Part shown: one piece after another, positions 1 through 11,992 of the stretch | How the letters are laid out: the number at the start of each line of letters is the position of its first letter | Numbering within the stretch: position 1 is the first letter of the stretch | DNA from: Serinus canaria | Lineage: Eukaryota > Chordata > Aves > Passeriformes > Fringillidae | Length of the DNA: 64,000 bases | Direction: 5' to 3' | Assembly (NCBI RefSeq): GCF_022539315.1 | Contig: NC_066327.1 | Coordinates: 12,400,495 to 12,464,494, forward strand | The notes under the pieces: model-generated | Told to the model about the DNA's origin: nothing | Databases searched by the model: none | Seen by the model: only the letters and a program-made list of their open reading frames with translations | Program-made: the position numbers and the translations under genes

Positions 1-600
1 ATCTGTAAAAAGCTTTGGTTGGCCAAAAAGCCTTATACAGATGGAAATTTAGTGTGGAAGTTTGATCTGGGAACCTCTGGCAACCTGGGAAAAGTAGTTT
101 TGCAACTGGGTTCCCATCTGGTTGCAGGTGTTGTTTTCATCACTGGGGGATGAAAGGAAACACTTTGACCAGGAGTTTACTTTTATTTCCTTTCTAATCC
201 TGAATGACACATCTGTAAGTGGTCTCTTTTCAGATGTGACTTGACTGAGCCTTTTTCCAAGGGAAAGAAAATTTGAATTCCTAGGGAGGGGATTATGGGT
301 AATCTGCTGCTTTAGAGAGGAAGGAGGGAGCATTTTTCTGGTTTAATTTAATTGGGATTGTATGTGGAGCTCTCAGGAGGAAGAAGTGCTGCTCCTGGCA
401 TTTAGACAGGAAAGACAGATATTCTTTTTCATCAAAGGAGGGTTTAGAGATGAGATCTTTTGTAAGGGGTCGTCTTTGAGCGGGACAGCCTGTAGAAACA
501 AGAAATCCAGTTGTGAACAGCTTTTAGGCCCAAGTAGAGGGAGTAGTAAAAGGCTAACAAGGAATGAAAGAATCTAGTGGGGTTTTGTTGGGTTAGCATT
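1..600. other. Unique non-coding sequence, nothing recognised
   Basis: Short frames on both strands are under 100 codons and show no family motif. I see no repeat, RNA gene or promoter signature here. It is most likely intergenic or intronic. Confidence 0.6.
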
Positions 601-687
601 GTTTGGTTTGGTTTGGTTTGGTTTTCTTTTTTCTTGGTTGTTTGGGTTCAGGCTTTTGTTTGTTTGTTTGTTTTATTCCTTTTTAAG
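601..687 (+). repeat. GTTTG pentamer run followed by GTTT-rich tract
   Basis: Four tandem GTTTG units (601-620) lead into a T-rich stretch, then about four GTTT units near 656-674. This is a low-complexity simple repeat. Short open frames across it have Phe/Leu/Trp/Gly-rich translations that come from the repeat, not from a gene. Confidence 0.85.
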
Positions 688-3600
688 GTATTCAGAAATG
701 TTCCATGTTCCTCTTTGTGTTAGCCCTGCCAATGCTTTCTCTGGATGCACACAAATCTCTTACAGGACAGATGAGACTGTCCTTGGGTTTCCTTCACTCT
801 GCTGTTGGCCCAGCTCTGACCTTCACCTTTCCATTGCCAAAGCCCACCCAGCAAACCTCTCTGCTGAGGCTTGAGGGGTCTCCCCATCCCTGCCTCACCT
901 GGCAATGCTTTGAGTGTTTCTGCTGTTAATAATGAGCCATTAATTTGCCAAGTAACCTCGGGGTTATCAGCAGGAGCAGAATGTTATCACCTTTGGAAAT
1001 GCTGTGCAGGGGCATTGTCTTTACTGAAATCTGACTGCAGTGACTGTGCTGAAGAACAAGGATGAGGAATCTCACCTCATCAACTTCTCCTCTCTTTTTG
1101 GGGGTGTCTGAAAGGTTTGAACTCTGGCTCTGTTGACTGACAGGCAGCTCAGCTCGTTCCCCTTGGAGTTTCAGTGTGATGATGATGGGCTCCAGAGCCT
1201 GGAGTAGGGCAGATGTAAGAACAGCTCTCCTCTCAGCTGCTTCTCTGCTCTGTCAGAGATGTTGGCCTGTGACACCTCAGCTTTGAGGTAAAACCCAGCA
1301 TCCTCCAGGCCTGTGTGTCCTTGGGGTGCAGGGGTACAGGGGGGCTCCTTGCTGCTCGTGAGGCCTCTCTAGTTCAGCCCAGTTTTTTAGCAGGAACCTC
1401 CTGTAGCTCAATTATTTTTCCTCAGTTTTTTCTCAGCTTTTTAATTGATGCTGAATAGTGAAAAAGAGCCCAGGTATGGGGCATGCTTAAATCAAATAGT
1501 TGTCCCAATTCCACCCTCTCCTCCTGCAGCACTTTCTGGGAGGTGGGATGAGCAGCACCACCCAGTAGTCTCATTTATTAGGAGGTACTAATGAGCACAT
1601 TCAATCTGAAGTGAAGACCCTGTTGTGCATAGGTCAGCTTCATTTGAAATCTAAGGAGACCCAGAGAACTGATTTACTTCAAGATGTTAATTAGTTTTAT
1701 TGAGAGCAACAGCAGTTTAAAAGCACAACGGAAATACTTTTTCTATGAGTGTTTAGTGGAGAAGATAAAATCAGAGCTAGTGACTGGGAAGGAGAGAGGA
1801 GAGCAAAAAGATAACAATTTGATTGAAAAAGACAGAAAAATATTACCATGGGCTTTAACAACTTATTATAATAGCCAGTGATATCATCTTGATTTCACAG
1901 TGAAACTCAATTTTATGTGTCAGCAAAGCAATCTCAAGCTGCTGAGCAGATGTCAGCTGCAGATCTGCCATGTCAGTGATCAGGAAAGATGTTTTCCATG
2001 AGCAGTAGCAGAGTCATTGCTAGCAATGTTATTTTTTCATATACTTTGCACTGAATGTGGAGGGTTGCAAGGCTTAAAAAAAGTAATCCCTAATCTCTGC
2101 AAGCCATGGATTTTGTTCATTGATGTGTTTTTTACAAAGGATGTTTTCTGCAGCAATCAGGAGAAAGAAGCCCAGAGGAAGCCTTGGGTAAGGGGCTTTT
2201 GGAGAACACTTTAGGTAGGGATGGTATTTCTGTTCATTATTTTCAAACTGAATTCCACTGCAAATCTTCACAGCCTTTGTAGAGCCTGTGAAAATTCATA
2301 AAACTCTTCCCTGAAATACTTGCTCAGCCTCTTTAAAATGAATTTACTTCTGCACCTGAGCATCCCATTTCAGCTTCCTCTGGGCTGGTGCTTGTGTAAC
2401 TCTTTACCAATACACACAGCTCTTGAAAGCACAATTTAACACCCCAAGCATCAGAAATGACACCAGGAAGGAGTTTCACCCACCTCTCACTGTTATTAGT
2501 GGAATATGGTTGCTGGAAGCCAGGTAAGGCTTTGAGACAGGGAGCATGAGATGGGAGAGGGCTGCACTTTGAAAGAGGTAAAACCACTGCTGTTGAGAGC
2601 CTGCAGGGTAAAGGGGGTGAAGGCAGAATTAAAATTGGGATAAGAGGATGTTAAAGAGACAAACTGCCCACTGCCACATGACTGGGTCTGAATAGACTGA
2701 ATAGACTCTGATATCACACAGTCATGATATCAAGAGACATTTCCAAGTGTACAATATTTGGCCAGACCTATTTTCTCTCTGTCTGTTTTCCCTGAAGTAA
2801 GAGACTGGCTCAATAACCTCACACGTCACTTTTAGGGGTTTGTGGGGTTTGGTTTTTTTTTTATTTTATTTTTTTTTTTTCTGTTCAGGGATTGACTCTC
2901 AATTCTATTTGTTCCACAGGGGTCAAATATTTTGAATATTCAAAATCTGTTACTGCTCAAGGGTGGTAATATGGGAGTAGTGATTAGGGTGTGCTCAGTT
3001 GGGCTGTACGCTGGCTCAGCTCTTGACACTGCCTGGAAATTTGAAGGCTGCTTGCAATTCTGCTCTTTGGGTTTCAAAGCACAGGGGTTTTTCTTTTTTC
3101 CTAATTTTTCTTTTTATCTTTTAACTTTGGTTTAGCCCAGCACTTGCTTTGCACAGCAGAGTGTCCAGTCTCAAGACACTGAAGCAGGAACATTTCGAGC
3201 TCTGCTTTTGCCCAATGTCTCATCAGGACCAGAAATTTCACTCCCAGCATTGCAAAAGATTTCTCAGTACTTTAAGTACAGGTGAAAGTAATCCCATTCT
3301 AAGGTTATGACTAGTGATTCTTTCATTTTCTATATTCAGGTCTTCACCCTGGAGAGTGGAGACTAAAAGGAGAAATGTTGATCTTTAGATTCAATGCAAT
3401 CAATGAAGAGCTGGAGCAGCATTAATTCTGACAGGACAGTGTGCACAGTGAGAAGAGGAAAGAGGTCTCTGATATCTCATTATCTATATATAATGCCAAT
3501 GAATATTTGAATGGGAAGAGATGAAGCTACATGATTTATTCCATTTTTTTCCCATTGGGATGGATTGATAGTGATTGCTGTGAAAGGATCTGTAAGTGTC

Positions 3601-6600
3601 TGGGCATGTCAAATGAAGGTCGACAGGGAGAGTCGAGGAGTGCAGCCACCTGTGGGATTTTCTGGTCATGAGCAGTGGAAGAGATAGAGTTGGAACTGCT
3701 GAAACTCATCTTTATGTCTGAACTGCCACTGCACATTGAAGCCAGGTACCCTCAGAGAGGCCATGAGCAGCAGAATCCTCACACTCAGCTCTCTTTGGCC
3801 AGAAGATGCAGGTTCTGCATCCAACTGTTCAGCACTTCCACCACAGCAGAGCACTGAGCAGGGCTGGCCAAAGTGGGAGAAGACTCTTTCCATTCACACC
3901 CCTGATCTTTGTTTACAGGGATGAACAGGAGCTGTAAGATCAAGCTCAAATCCTGAAATTCATCTTTCTCTTGTTGCTACCCTGGGCCCAGAGGCAGAGG
4001 AAATCAAAGGGCACCAATTCCCCAGCCTTGATTTGCAGCTGCCCCTGTCTAAAAGCATCATGCAACATCTGGGGAACATTCTTCCCAGTGCCTAATCTTT
4101 TCCCTGTTGGTTATCAAATCCTGCTGGCTGCAGGGTTCAAAGGGCTAGCACTGATCTTATTCCAGTGTTCCAGACTTGGTGGATTCTGAGGTGAGCACAC
4201 CATTTCTGGGAGTCCTGCAGCTCTCTGTGCTGTTTTGAGACAGAGAGGAGGGCTGGGAGGGAAGTGAGGGAGGTGGCACAAGCCCATGTTCTTGCCCCAA
4301 GGCAGCAACAGCTTCTCCTGAAAAATTGCTGTGGGATGTGGGTCTGATCAGTCCTTGTTTATCTCCACAAAGGTGACAAAGTCCCAAGCCAGCCTATGCT
4401 AGCAGTTTCCCTTGCAGTCATTAAATAATTAGTACCATACTTTAATTTGGATGAGTCAGGCTTTATCTTTCATCCAGTGGTTGTTATTGTGCTTTTATAA
4501 TACACTGAATAGTCATTTACCACTTGATATCTTCTCTCTCTGAATGTATTTGTGCCTTGTCGTCGAGTCACTTCTGGGTGGCCTAAATAGAATTTGATAA
4601 AGTAAACAAATCTTTCTGCTGATGCTGATGGCACAGATTGGATTTCAAGTGTGATGGTATCACTCTAATCAGCCCACGAGGAAGAAAAAACAACTTTTTT
4701 TCAAAGCCAGAGTCAAACACAGGATTGCACATCCAGTCCTTGCTCTATCATCAGGTATTCCAGGGAGGCTACGTGTGTCTAGACTTTTTATAGCTGCCCT
4801 TAAAAAAGCAGGAAAAAAACAAAAACAAACCCAAAACAAACCAGAATACCCTGCTTCCTGTGTTTTAACCTGAGATTGGGGAAAAAATTGCTTTTTATGA
4901 CCCTGATGACATGTCTCACCCGACTCAGCTGACAGGTTATTTCATGGCAGATGAACTGTCTTCATTGTGAAATGTTCCTGTAGAGGATCCCGTGCCTTAA
5001 TGCACTGCCTCAGTCAGGTTTGGGTGTCTGGATACAGCAAATGCCCCCTTCTCCTTCACTGGAAAATTGACCTGTTCATGGCATCATATCTGAATTGCTG
5101 CACAGACCTGGACAGTCTCTCAAGGTTTTTCCATTTGAAATGCCTGAAATGTGATTTGGCAAATTTGTAGCATTGCAGCTCTGGCTAGAAAGGTAATCTC
5201 TTGTGAAGCTTGTGTAACCTCTCCTGGAATTTGTGTGCAACAGAACAAGTACCTTGTGCTTTTCTTAGAAGAAAAAGATGTGTTTTAGGAAATTTACTTC
5301 ATTATTCTTTGCTGCTCACATTTGTTTGGAGTTTTGTGAAAGGAAGGGGTCAATTAGAGCAGTTCTTATAACGTTACAGCTTTATTTTCCAATTTGAAGA
5401 GGTATCAGATGACTGCTTCATGAGAAGCAGAATTCATTTGTGATGTTTGCAACACAAAGACCCACCCTGGGTGAATTACAAATAAATGATGCCCTAAAAG
5501 AGAAGAGAAATTGCTTCCATGGGGTGTTGCTTTTCAATAGTTTTAAATAATTGCAGTGAGTGAGGGCACTGTGCTGATTGCTGCAATGGATCAGCACTCA
5601 CGTTGCAATAACACTGAGAAACCAAGCCTCAATTATAACTCCAATCTACAACCCACTTCAAATAATTGAAATATTTCCCTCGACTGGAGTGGACTTTGCT
5701 GTGCAAACGAGTTCCCTCCCCTCACCCTCTGCAGGGCAGGCAGAGCAGCTGGGCTTTCCTGCCCTGGTTTTTGTCCTGGCAGGTGACAGAGAGGGCTCCA
5801 GACACAAGGGACAGGTGACAACAGGGGCTGCAGGCCAGGTCTGGACACCTGGGGGACTGCTGCAGGCAGTGTGCTCATTTCTCCCAGTCCCAGAGCATCC
5901 CAAACTTTCCTCACCTGGCCACTCGTGTAGTGGCACCTCATTCCAGTGGCACGGACAACATAACGTGGGGGGGGGAGAGAGGAGGTGGAAGAGCTGACTA
6001 AAATTTCTATGCCAGACAAAGAATGAAGGTGTATATATGGCAAAGTTAGAATTGCCTGCAATTTTGTGGGAATTGCATGGACTGAGTAAAACAAAATATT
6101 CCAGGGTGAATTCCCAAGTGGATTACTGAGTAAACTATGGCTGGAAGTGTGAGATCTGCAGCAAACTGCTCCATTCTTGTTTTCTCCTTGGTCCTCCTGA
6201 TACATGGGCTTACTGTAGCTTCAAACATCATGTGCCTTTCCTTAGACTTCCAGTTAATGGAAAAATCTGTTTCATACCTTGATGGGATGTGTGTTACTCC
6301 AGTAGAAAGCTGAGAATGTGCAAAAAATCAATAGGATTCTGTTTTGCATAAAATTAACAGCATGGAATTTAGGTGACTGCCTTCTGTACACAATTTAATT
6401 CTTGGAAGCTCAGCCCCCTTTGAAACAGAGCCCAGGACAGGAGTTTGTCTGTAAATGAACGAGGGTTCCATTACAGTGTAATGCACTGGAAAAGACTCCA
6501 ATAAAATCAGTTTGCTCACCATAAATTCTTCTCTCTTAGAGGAGTTCCTGTAAGTGAGGAGCACTGGAAATCCTCTTCCAGTAAACTTTGAATTGAGTAT

Positions 6601-9441
6601 TGAGTACTGAGTAAAAAGTACCATCAGGATATTCTTCTTGTCCCTGTTGCACCCCCCCTTCCCAATCACTCAAAGGAACTGGCAGTTTTGATTTACTTTG
6701 CAGAAAACTGGTGTTCATTATAGGAATGAAAAAACCCACAGAAAATAAGGAAATGTACCAGTACAGTCAGGAGAAAATGTCATTAACCATAATATTGTTT
6801 CAGTTCCTTTCCATTATTTCATTAGAGAAATTAATGTGCTATTTCAAGTAAATGTTCAGAGTCAAACAGGGAATCACGTTTCAGTTAACATTATCCAAAG
6901 AATGAGACTATTCTTTGTCTGTACTTTTATTTTTATTTTTTTTCAAGAACTCCACCAGGAATTGGAGGTTCCCGTAGGATTTTTTTTTTTTTTGCCTTAC
7001 TTGGTTTAGGATTTAATAACCAAATTCTTGTTTTCCTCATCTCTCTGTTTTTACACACTAACCTATCAATATTTACTATCCATTTGCATACACTTGAGTT
7101 ATCCATGAAATTAAAAATTCAATGAAGAAACTACTCAGGCATGTGAGTAATTAAAAAAAAAAAATAGGAGGAAAATTCCAGCATAGAAAGTTGTGAATCT
7201 TCAGCACACTGGAGACATTTACTACATGGGTTGCTTTTAAAAATTCCATTAATGGTGCTGGGACTTTGCCTCCCTCCAGCCTGTAATTCTATTTATACAA
7301 TCCCAGGTGTTCTTAATACCTTTCTATTCTACTTTCCTGGCATAATATAGGAAATAAAACGTGTGGCTATTAAGGGATAGCCCAGGCTGGAATTATGGTG
7401 CTGTTCCCCACTCACCTAAGAGCACACACATATATTTCAGGTGTTGATCCTGATTAGAGATTTCCAGCAGAAAAAGCTGTTGTCCAAGTGTAAATGATGC
7501 CTCTGTGATCCAGAGAATCACATTGCAGAACGTGTCTCCTTTTATTGTAATGATTAAAGCTCAAAATATTCCAGAGACTTGCAAATGAAGAACACCAAAA
7601 ACAAATGCTACCCATTTTTAGCTGAATCGTTGAATTCCCTGGGGTTTGCAGAAGCAGAATACAAATTTCTGAAATACTCAGCTCCTCTTCCATTAGCTTT
7701 TTTGCTTTTTCCATTTTCTCCAAATAGAAGAGGCGGAGGCACATGACAACTTTTAGAATATATGTTTAGAATATGTCTCTTGGAGCAATTTAGCTGAAGC
7801 CTGGACAGAAATGCATTTTCTCTGAAGGACTGAAATTATGAGTTAAGTGAAAGAATTTGGATCAATATGAGATGAATGCTTGGTTTGTGCCTTCTTCTGC
7901 TGTGTTTTGTTTTTCTAATAAGAATAAATCAGAGCTCACAAAATGACTGACTGGTGCAGGAGCAAGAATGAGCTCAGGGCTTGGGGGAATGCTGTGGTTT
8001 TACCCTTTTGACAGAATCTAACCCTCAGCCTTTGCAGGTTTGGGTTTCTCATTTGCCAGGGCATCAATAACAATTTCCAGGTGTGGTGAGGAAATGCACA
8101 GTGTGGATTCTTGCATCTTTAGCTGTGTGGAAGCTGAAAGGTGGCAGAAATCCCATCATTCCAACCCTGTGCTTGTGCATTCTCTCTCCTGAGAGCATCC
8201 TTCATTTCCTGTCCTGCACTCTCCAGTGGCTGAGTGTCCCTTGCTTTATTTCCTCTCTGCCCATGGAAAACTCAGCTGTTTTCCACACCAGGCTCTTGCT
8301 AATGCAGGCACTCCAAAAGCCTTCTCTGCCCTGCAAAGGCAGCGCTGCTTCCCAGTGAGGCTTCAAACAGCTTCACAAACTGTTTGTTTCTCACCACAGG
8401 ACCCCCTTCTCACTTCTGAAAGCTTCACCAAAGCATTTTATGTGCTTGCATTTCCAGAGTCCTGACTTGATGGAAAAGGAGGGAGGCAAAGCGTTGCTGT
8501 AGCAAACTGTTTAAAGTGAACTTTTCAATTTCCCTGCAAATGCTTGCATTGGCTACCTCAAAGGAAGCTTCAAAAAATAAAAAAAATCTTTTTCCTTTAT
8601 GCCCTTTCTTCCTTCTCCAGTGAAGAGGAGGAAAAGGAAAAAGTAAGCATAAAATTCTAAATCTCTTTCTCAGTTTAATGGGCCTGCCAAAATTTCTAGA
8701 AGTGTCTTTACATTTCTGAGCCTTTTTGATATTTGAAAGTCCTTGTCACAGATCTCAAAACCAAGGCAGAACTTAAGGACTTTTGACATGAGCAGTGAAT
8801 AGATACAAATAAAAATATAAAATGAAAAACCAAATATATTATAAAATAAAATAAATATGGGATAAAATCATAACCTCTGTGCAGGCAGGATTCTGAGTTA
8901 CTGGGCTCCAGGCAGACCCTCCACAGCTCAAGGGCTCAATAGAAAACTCTGAAGGAAAAGCCCAGGAGAGTCTGTGCCTGAGTTATTGCATCTGGATTAG
9001 AGCCTAGCACTGTGTGGTAATTCATTCAGACTTGCAGTTCAGAAGTTAAAATACAATAATCAAAGGTAATGTACTGAGAAAATAGGGGTTAAAGATTTTA
9101 TTTTTACTATAATGTCACTTCATGCCAGAAAGTCTCTCATCCTTGTGAGCAAACCTCTGTCATTCATCTGCATTCTGTGGTATGTTCAGCAATTATTTTT
9201 AATTGCATAGAACAAGTAAAACTATTCTGGGACCAGGTCCTCGAAAATAAAAACATTTTCTTTCTCAAAGCACCTTTGCTGCAAACTCTGCTTTTGAGAT
9301 TTTTTTTAACAGAGGTCCCAATCCTGGGACCAGACTGAATCTAGCAGGGCAGGGTCACCAGATCTGCTGCCAGCTCCCCTTGCTCTTCTCAGGCTGGGCT
9401 CTGGGAGACTGCTCTGGCTGCCCTCCCACCTGTGCCTTTTT
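688..9441. other. Long unique non-coding stretch
   Basis: No recognised gene. It contains T-rich runs at 2838-2882 and 6980-6993, an A/C-rich run at 4802-4841, poly-A near 7152-7164 and a very AT-rich patch at about 8797-8870. A 7-bp motif of the type TTGAGTA recurs three times near 6592-6612. The longest frames outside repeats are 190 codons on the minus strand (5633-6205) and 139 codons on the plus strand (5578-5997). They overlap each other, and neither translation resembles a known domain. The block 4400-4700 has mixed TAAT cores and two CpGs in an otherwise CpG-poor setting, which is only weak support for a conserved element. Confidence 0.6.
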
Positions 9442-9464
9442 GGGGCTGGGGAGGGTGGGGTGGG
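9442..9464 (+). other. G-quadruplex-forming motif
   Basis: Five runs of three to four G (9442-9445, 9448-9451, 9453-9455, 9457-9460, 9462-9464) are separated by loops of 2, 1, 1 and 1 base. This fits the standard G3+N1-7 quadruplex rule, and the very short loops usually favour a stable parallel fold. The G-rich strand is the plus strand. No gene start is recognised beside it, so a regulatory role is not shown. Confidence 0.7.
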
Positions 9465-10508
9465 CTGGAGTGTCCTGTGAGATGGGAGAAAGCCAGGAAC
9501 ATGTTCACCTGCATTCATTTCAGCTGTTTGCTGTGGCTCAGGGGGAGGTCAGAAGTTATCTGTTATTAGCTCCACACTCTGCTTCTGTCAGAATTTTGAG
9601 CCCTGTTGGCTTGGCAAATTGCACTGTGTGTGCATTTTGGAGATTTAATCCTCATGAGAAGCTGTGATGAGGGAGGGAACTTTAAATGTAAGATGCAGCA
9701 GAAAAATTCTGTTGTTCTGTTGCTCTGTCTTCAGACCTGGGATGATACCAGGTGACAGGGTAACAAGATCCCTCCTTGGCACAGTTTCATTGTGAATTCT
9801 CAGAAAACACATTTCCTTCCCTAGACCTCTCAGAAGGTCTGCAAAGAGCTGCAGCTGGAGAAGGAGTTTGGTGCTGCTGCTGTGATTGCAGCCTCTGAGG
9901 GGGCTAAGCAGGATGAGCCACTCTCCTTCTCCTCTCCACTGGATCTCAGCTTTGCCCAGTTCATTATTTCTGGTACTGCTGCCCCAGAAAATGCATTAAT
10001 GATGATGTTTCCAGCTGCTGCAGGATAACAAACAAATAAATAAAAGTCAGAACTGGTGAATCTAAAGGAGCTGACTTGAGAAAAATCCCAACTTTTTAAA
10101 CTTTGTGTTCGTGGTTGGCGGGGTAACGTTTAACAATGTTTTCTCAGTTTTATGGTTATATGTGTCTGGGGACTGGAGAAAGGCTCAATTTGTGCTTTCC
10201 CAAGGTCCCTTACAGTGGCTGTAATAGCTCATCATCCCTTGGCCTTTGCAGGTTTTAGAGAACAGCTTCTCTAAGAAATGCCCTGGGCTTCTAGAAATGG
10301 CTCCTGCAGTAAAGACTTGTCAGGAATGTGCTGGCAAGAGGCACTTGCTGTGTAAAGCCAGTGGATGAGGAGCCAGAGTCCTCTTCAGCAAATATCTCCT
10401 TGTGTGTGAAATCAGCTTAAATCCAGCCTGCCCTGACCCATCTGTGCATGGCACAGCCCATACAGATGACATACAACCAGTACATTTCCTACTATGGGAA
10501 CAGTGGCT
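9465..10508. other. Unique non-coding sequence
   Basis: No recognised gene, repeat family or RNA. Only short stop-bounded frames are present. Confidence 0.6.
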
Positions 10509-10551
10509 CCTAATATTTGTATAAAGCTGGAAGCTTTATACAAATATTAGG
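10509..10551. repeat. Perfect inverted repeat, 20-bp arms and 3-base loop
   Basis: The left arm 10509-10528 (starting CCTAATATTTG) is the exact reverse complement of the right arm 10532-10551 (ending CAAATATTAGG), around the loop GGA. The pairing stops abruptly at both outer edges. An RNA copy would form a tight 20-bp stem. The stem is shorter than a typical miRNA precursor and the loop is very small, so I do not call a microRNA. It could be a fold-back duplication from replication template switching or the end of a small transposon. Confidence 0.9.
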
Positions 10552-10588
10552 TGCTTGTGGGGTTTTTTTTCCCCCTGGAATTTACATT

Positions 10589-10663
10589 AGAAAAAAGATG
10601 AAAAAGAAGAAAAAATAAGGTGAAAAAGAAGAAAAAAGAAGAAAAAAGAAGATGAAGAAGAAA
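10589..10663 (+). repeat. Polypurine GAA/GAAAAA tract
   Basis: About 75 bases are almost entirely A and G on the plus strand, built from irregular GAAAAA, GAAGAA and GATGAA units with only isolated T interruptions. This is a simple repeat of purine:pyrimidine type. It lies about 40 bp to the right of the perfect hairpin at 10509-10551. Confidence 0.85.
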
Positions 10664-11976
10664 CCTCTAATGTGAATCACCACAGGGCTGACACTGACTC
10701 TTGTTTTTTTTTTGAAAATGCAGGTTGTACATTGATTTTCTGTTCATTACAGGTATTAGTTAATATATTTAACAACCTATGATTAAGCTGTAATCACCAT
10801 GCCTCTGTTTAACAAAAGAGGTAAGAGGCATGTTTTTACACCAAAACCTTGCTTCCTTAGATGGTGCACAGATGATCCCAGCCAGGGAGAGAGAATCCTA
10901 GAAGGGAGCTGCTTTAGAACTCTATGTCATAAAGAACAAGCCAGAAGGAAAGAAGAACTTCATTTTGTTCAAATTTACTGGCCCTTAGGACATAGAACAC
11001 AAAGTACTTAACTATTCCTTGAGGTGGAAGAAAAAAAATTCCCAGAACTAGAAAGTAAAATGTTTTTTTTGTTCATTTAGTACTTGGTACTGGTTTGGAA
11101 TCTGCCCCAGACCAGGTTAACTTCTCACCTGGGAGTATTTGAACTGCTGGAGATTGAGGATGGACCTCAAATCTGTTTAAGGCCCCAAAGAAAAGAAGGA
11201 AGGTTTTCCTTCTCACAGGATTGAAAAGGATTTGAATCCTTGACTACATTCAACATCATCCTGGCCTGGGTACAGGATTTCTAAAACTGTTTCAGGAGAT
11301 CAGTGATGGCACAGCAGGAGTGAGACACTGGCCCCATGAAAAGTTATTGAAAGGTGGAGAGGGTAGGAGTAAATGCAGAAGGTAGATGTAAGGCCACAAC
11401 ATTAATTTACTTCAGCTAATTGATTTCCTAGGATGCATTTCAGTTTTAAAAGGATTTATGCAAGAGGAGAAACTATAAAAGGTGGTTAATTATATGGCCT
11501 CAAAACAGATGGAGATGTGGAGAGACTGGGGAGGGGAGAGGAAAGGAGGAGGTGGCACATTACACCAGCTTTAGGTCAGACTGTCTCCCCAGGAGAGAGC
11601 ATGCAGGCATGGAACCCTGCAATGCAAGTCTTGGTTGTACATCTCTGTGAATAATGCACTAAAAATAGGATTCTGCCAGAGCCTTCTCTCTGAGACATCA
11701 GTTCCTAATTCCCCTGTAAAAGTCCATGCCTTTCATTCTGGGGACTGATTGTTCAGTCACATGTGCCACATGAAATACCAAGAGTTGGTGTCACCAGCAT
11801 CTGAGAGAAGACAGTCTCATAGAGCTTGGAGGAATTAATTCTCCATTTTCCTCCAAGAAAACTGGTTTGGGTTTTTAGTATTATTTTTTAATAATATGAA
11901 AGAAAATCTGAGGTAAAATGTTTATGCTAACTTTGGCTTGGATATCAAGGCATACTGAAGGCTCTGCTTTAGCTGA
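10664..11976. other. Unique non-coding sequence
   Basis: Nothing gene-like is seen. A 70-codon frame at 10799-11011 has no recognisable domain. Confidence 0.6.
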
Positions 11977-11992
11977 GTGTGTGTGTGTGTGT
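11977..11992 (+). repeat. GT dinucleotide microsatellite
   Basis: Eight uninterrupted GT units. It lies inside overlapping chance frames on both strands and is a likely polymorphic site. Confidence 0.9.

Noticed and set aside
10509..10551. MicroRNA precursor
   Set aside because: A 20-bp stem with a 3-base loop is too short for a standard precursor.
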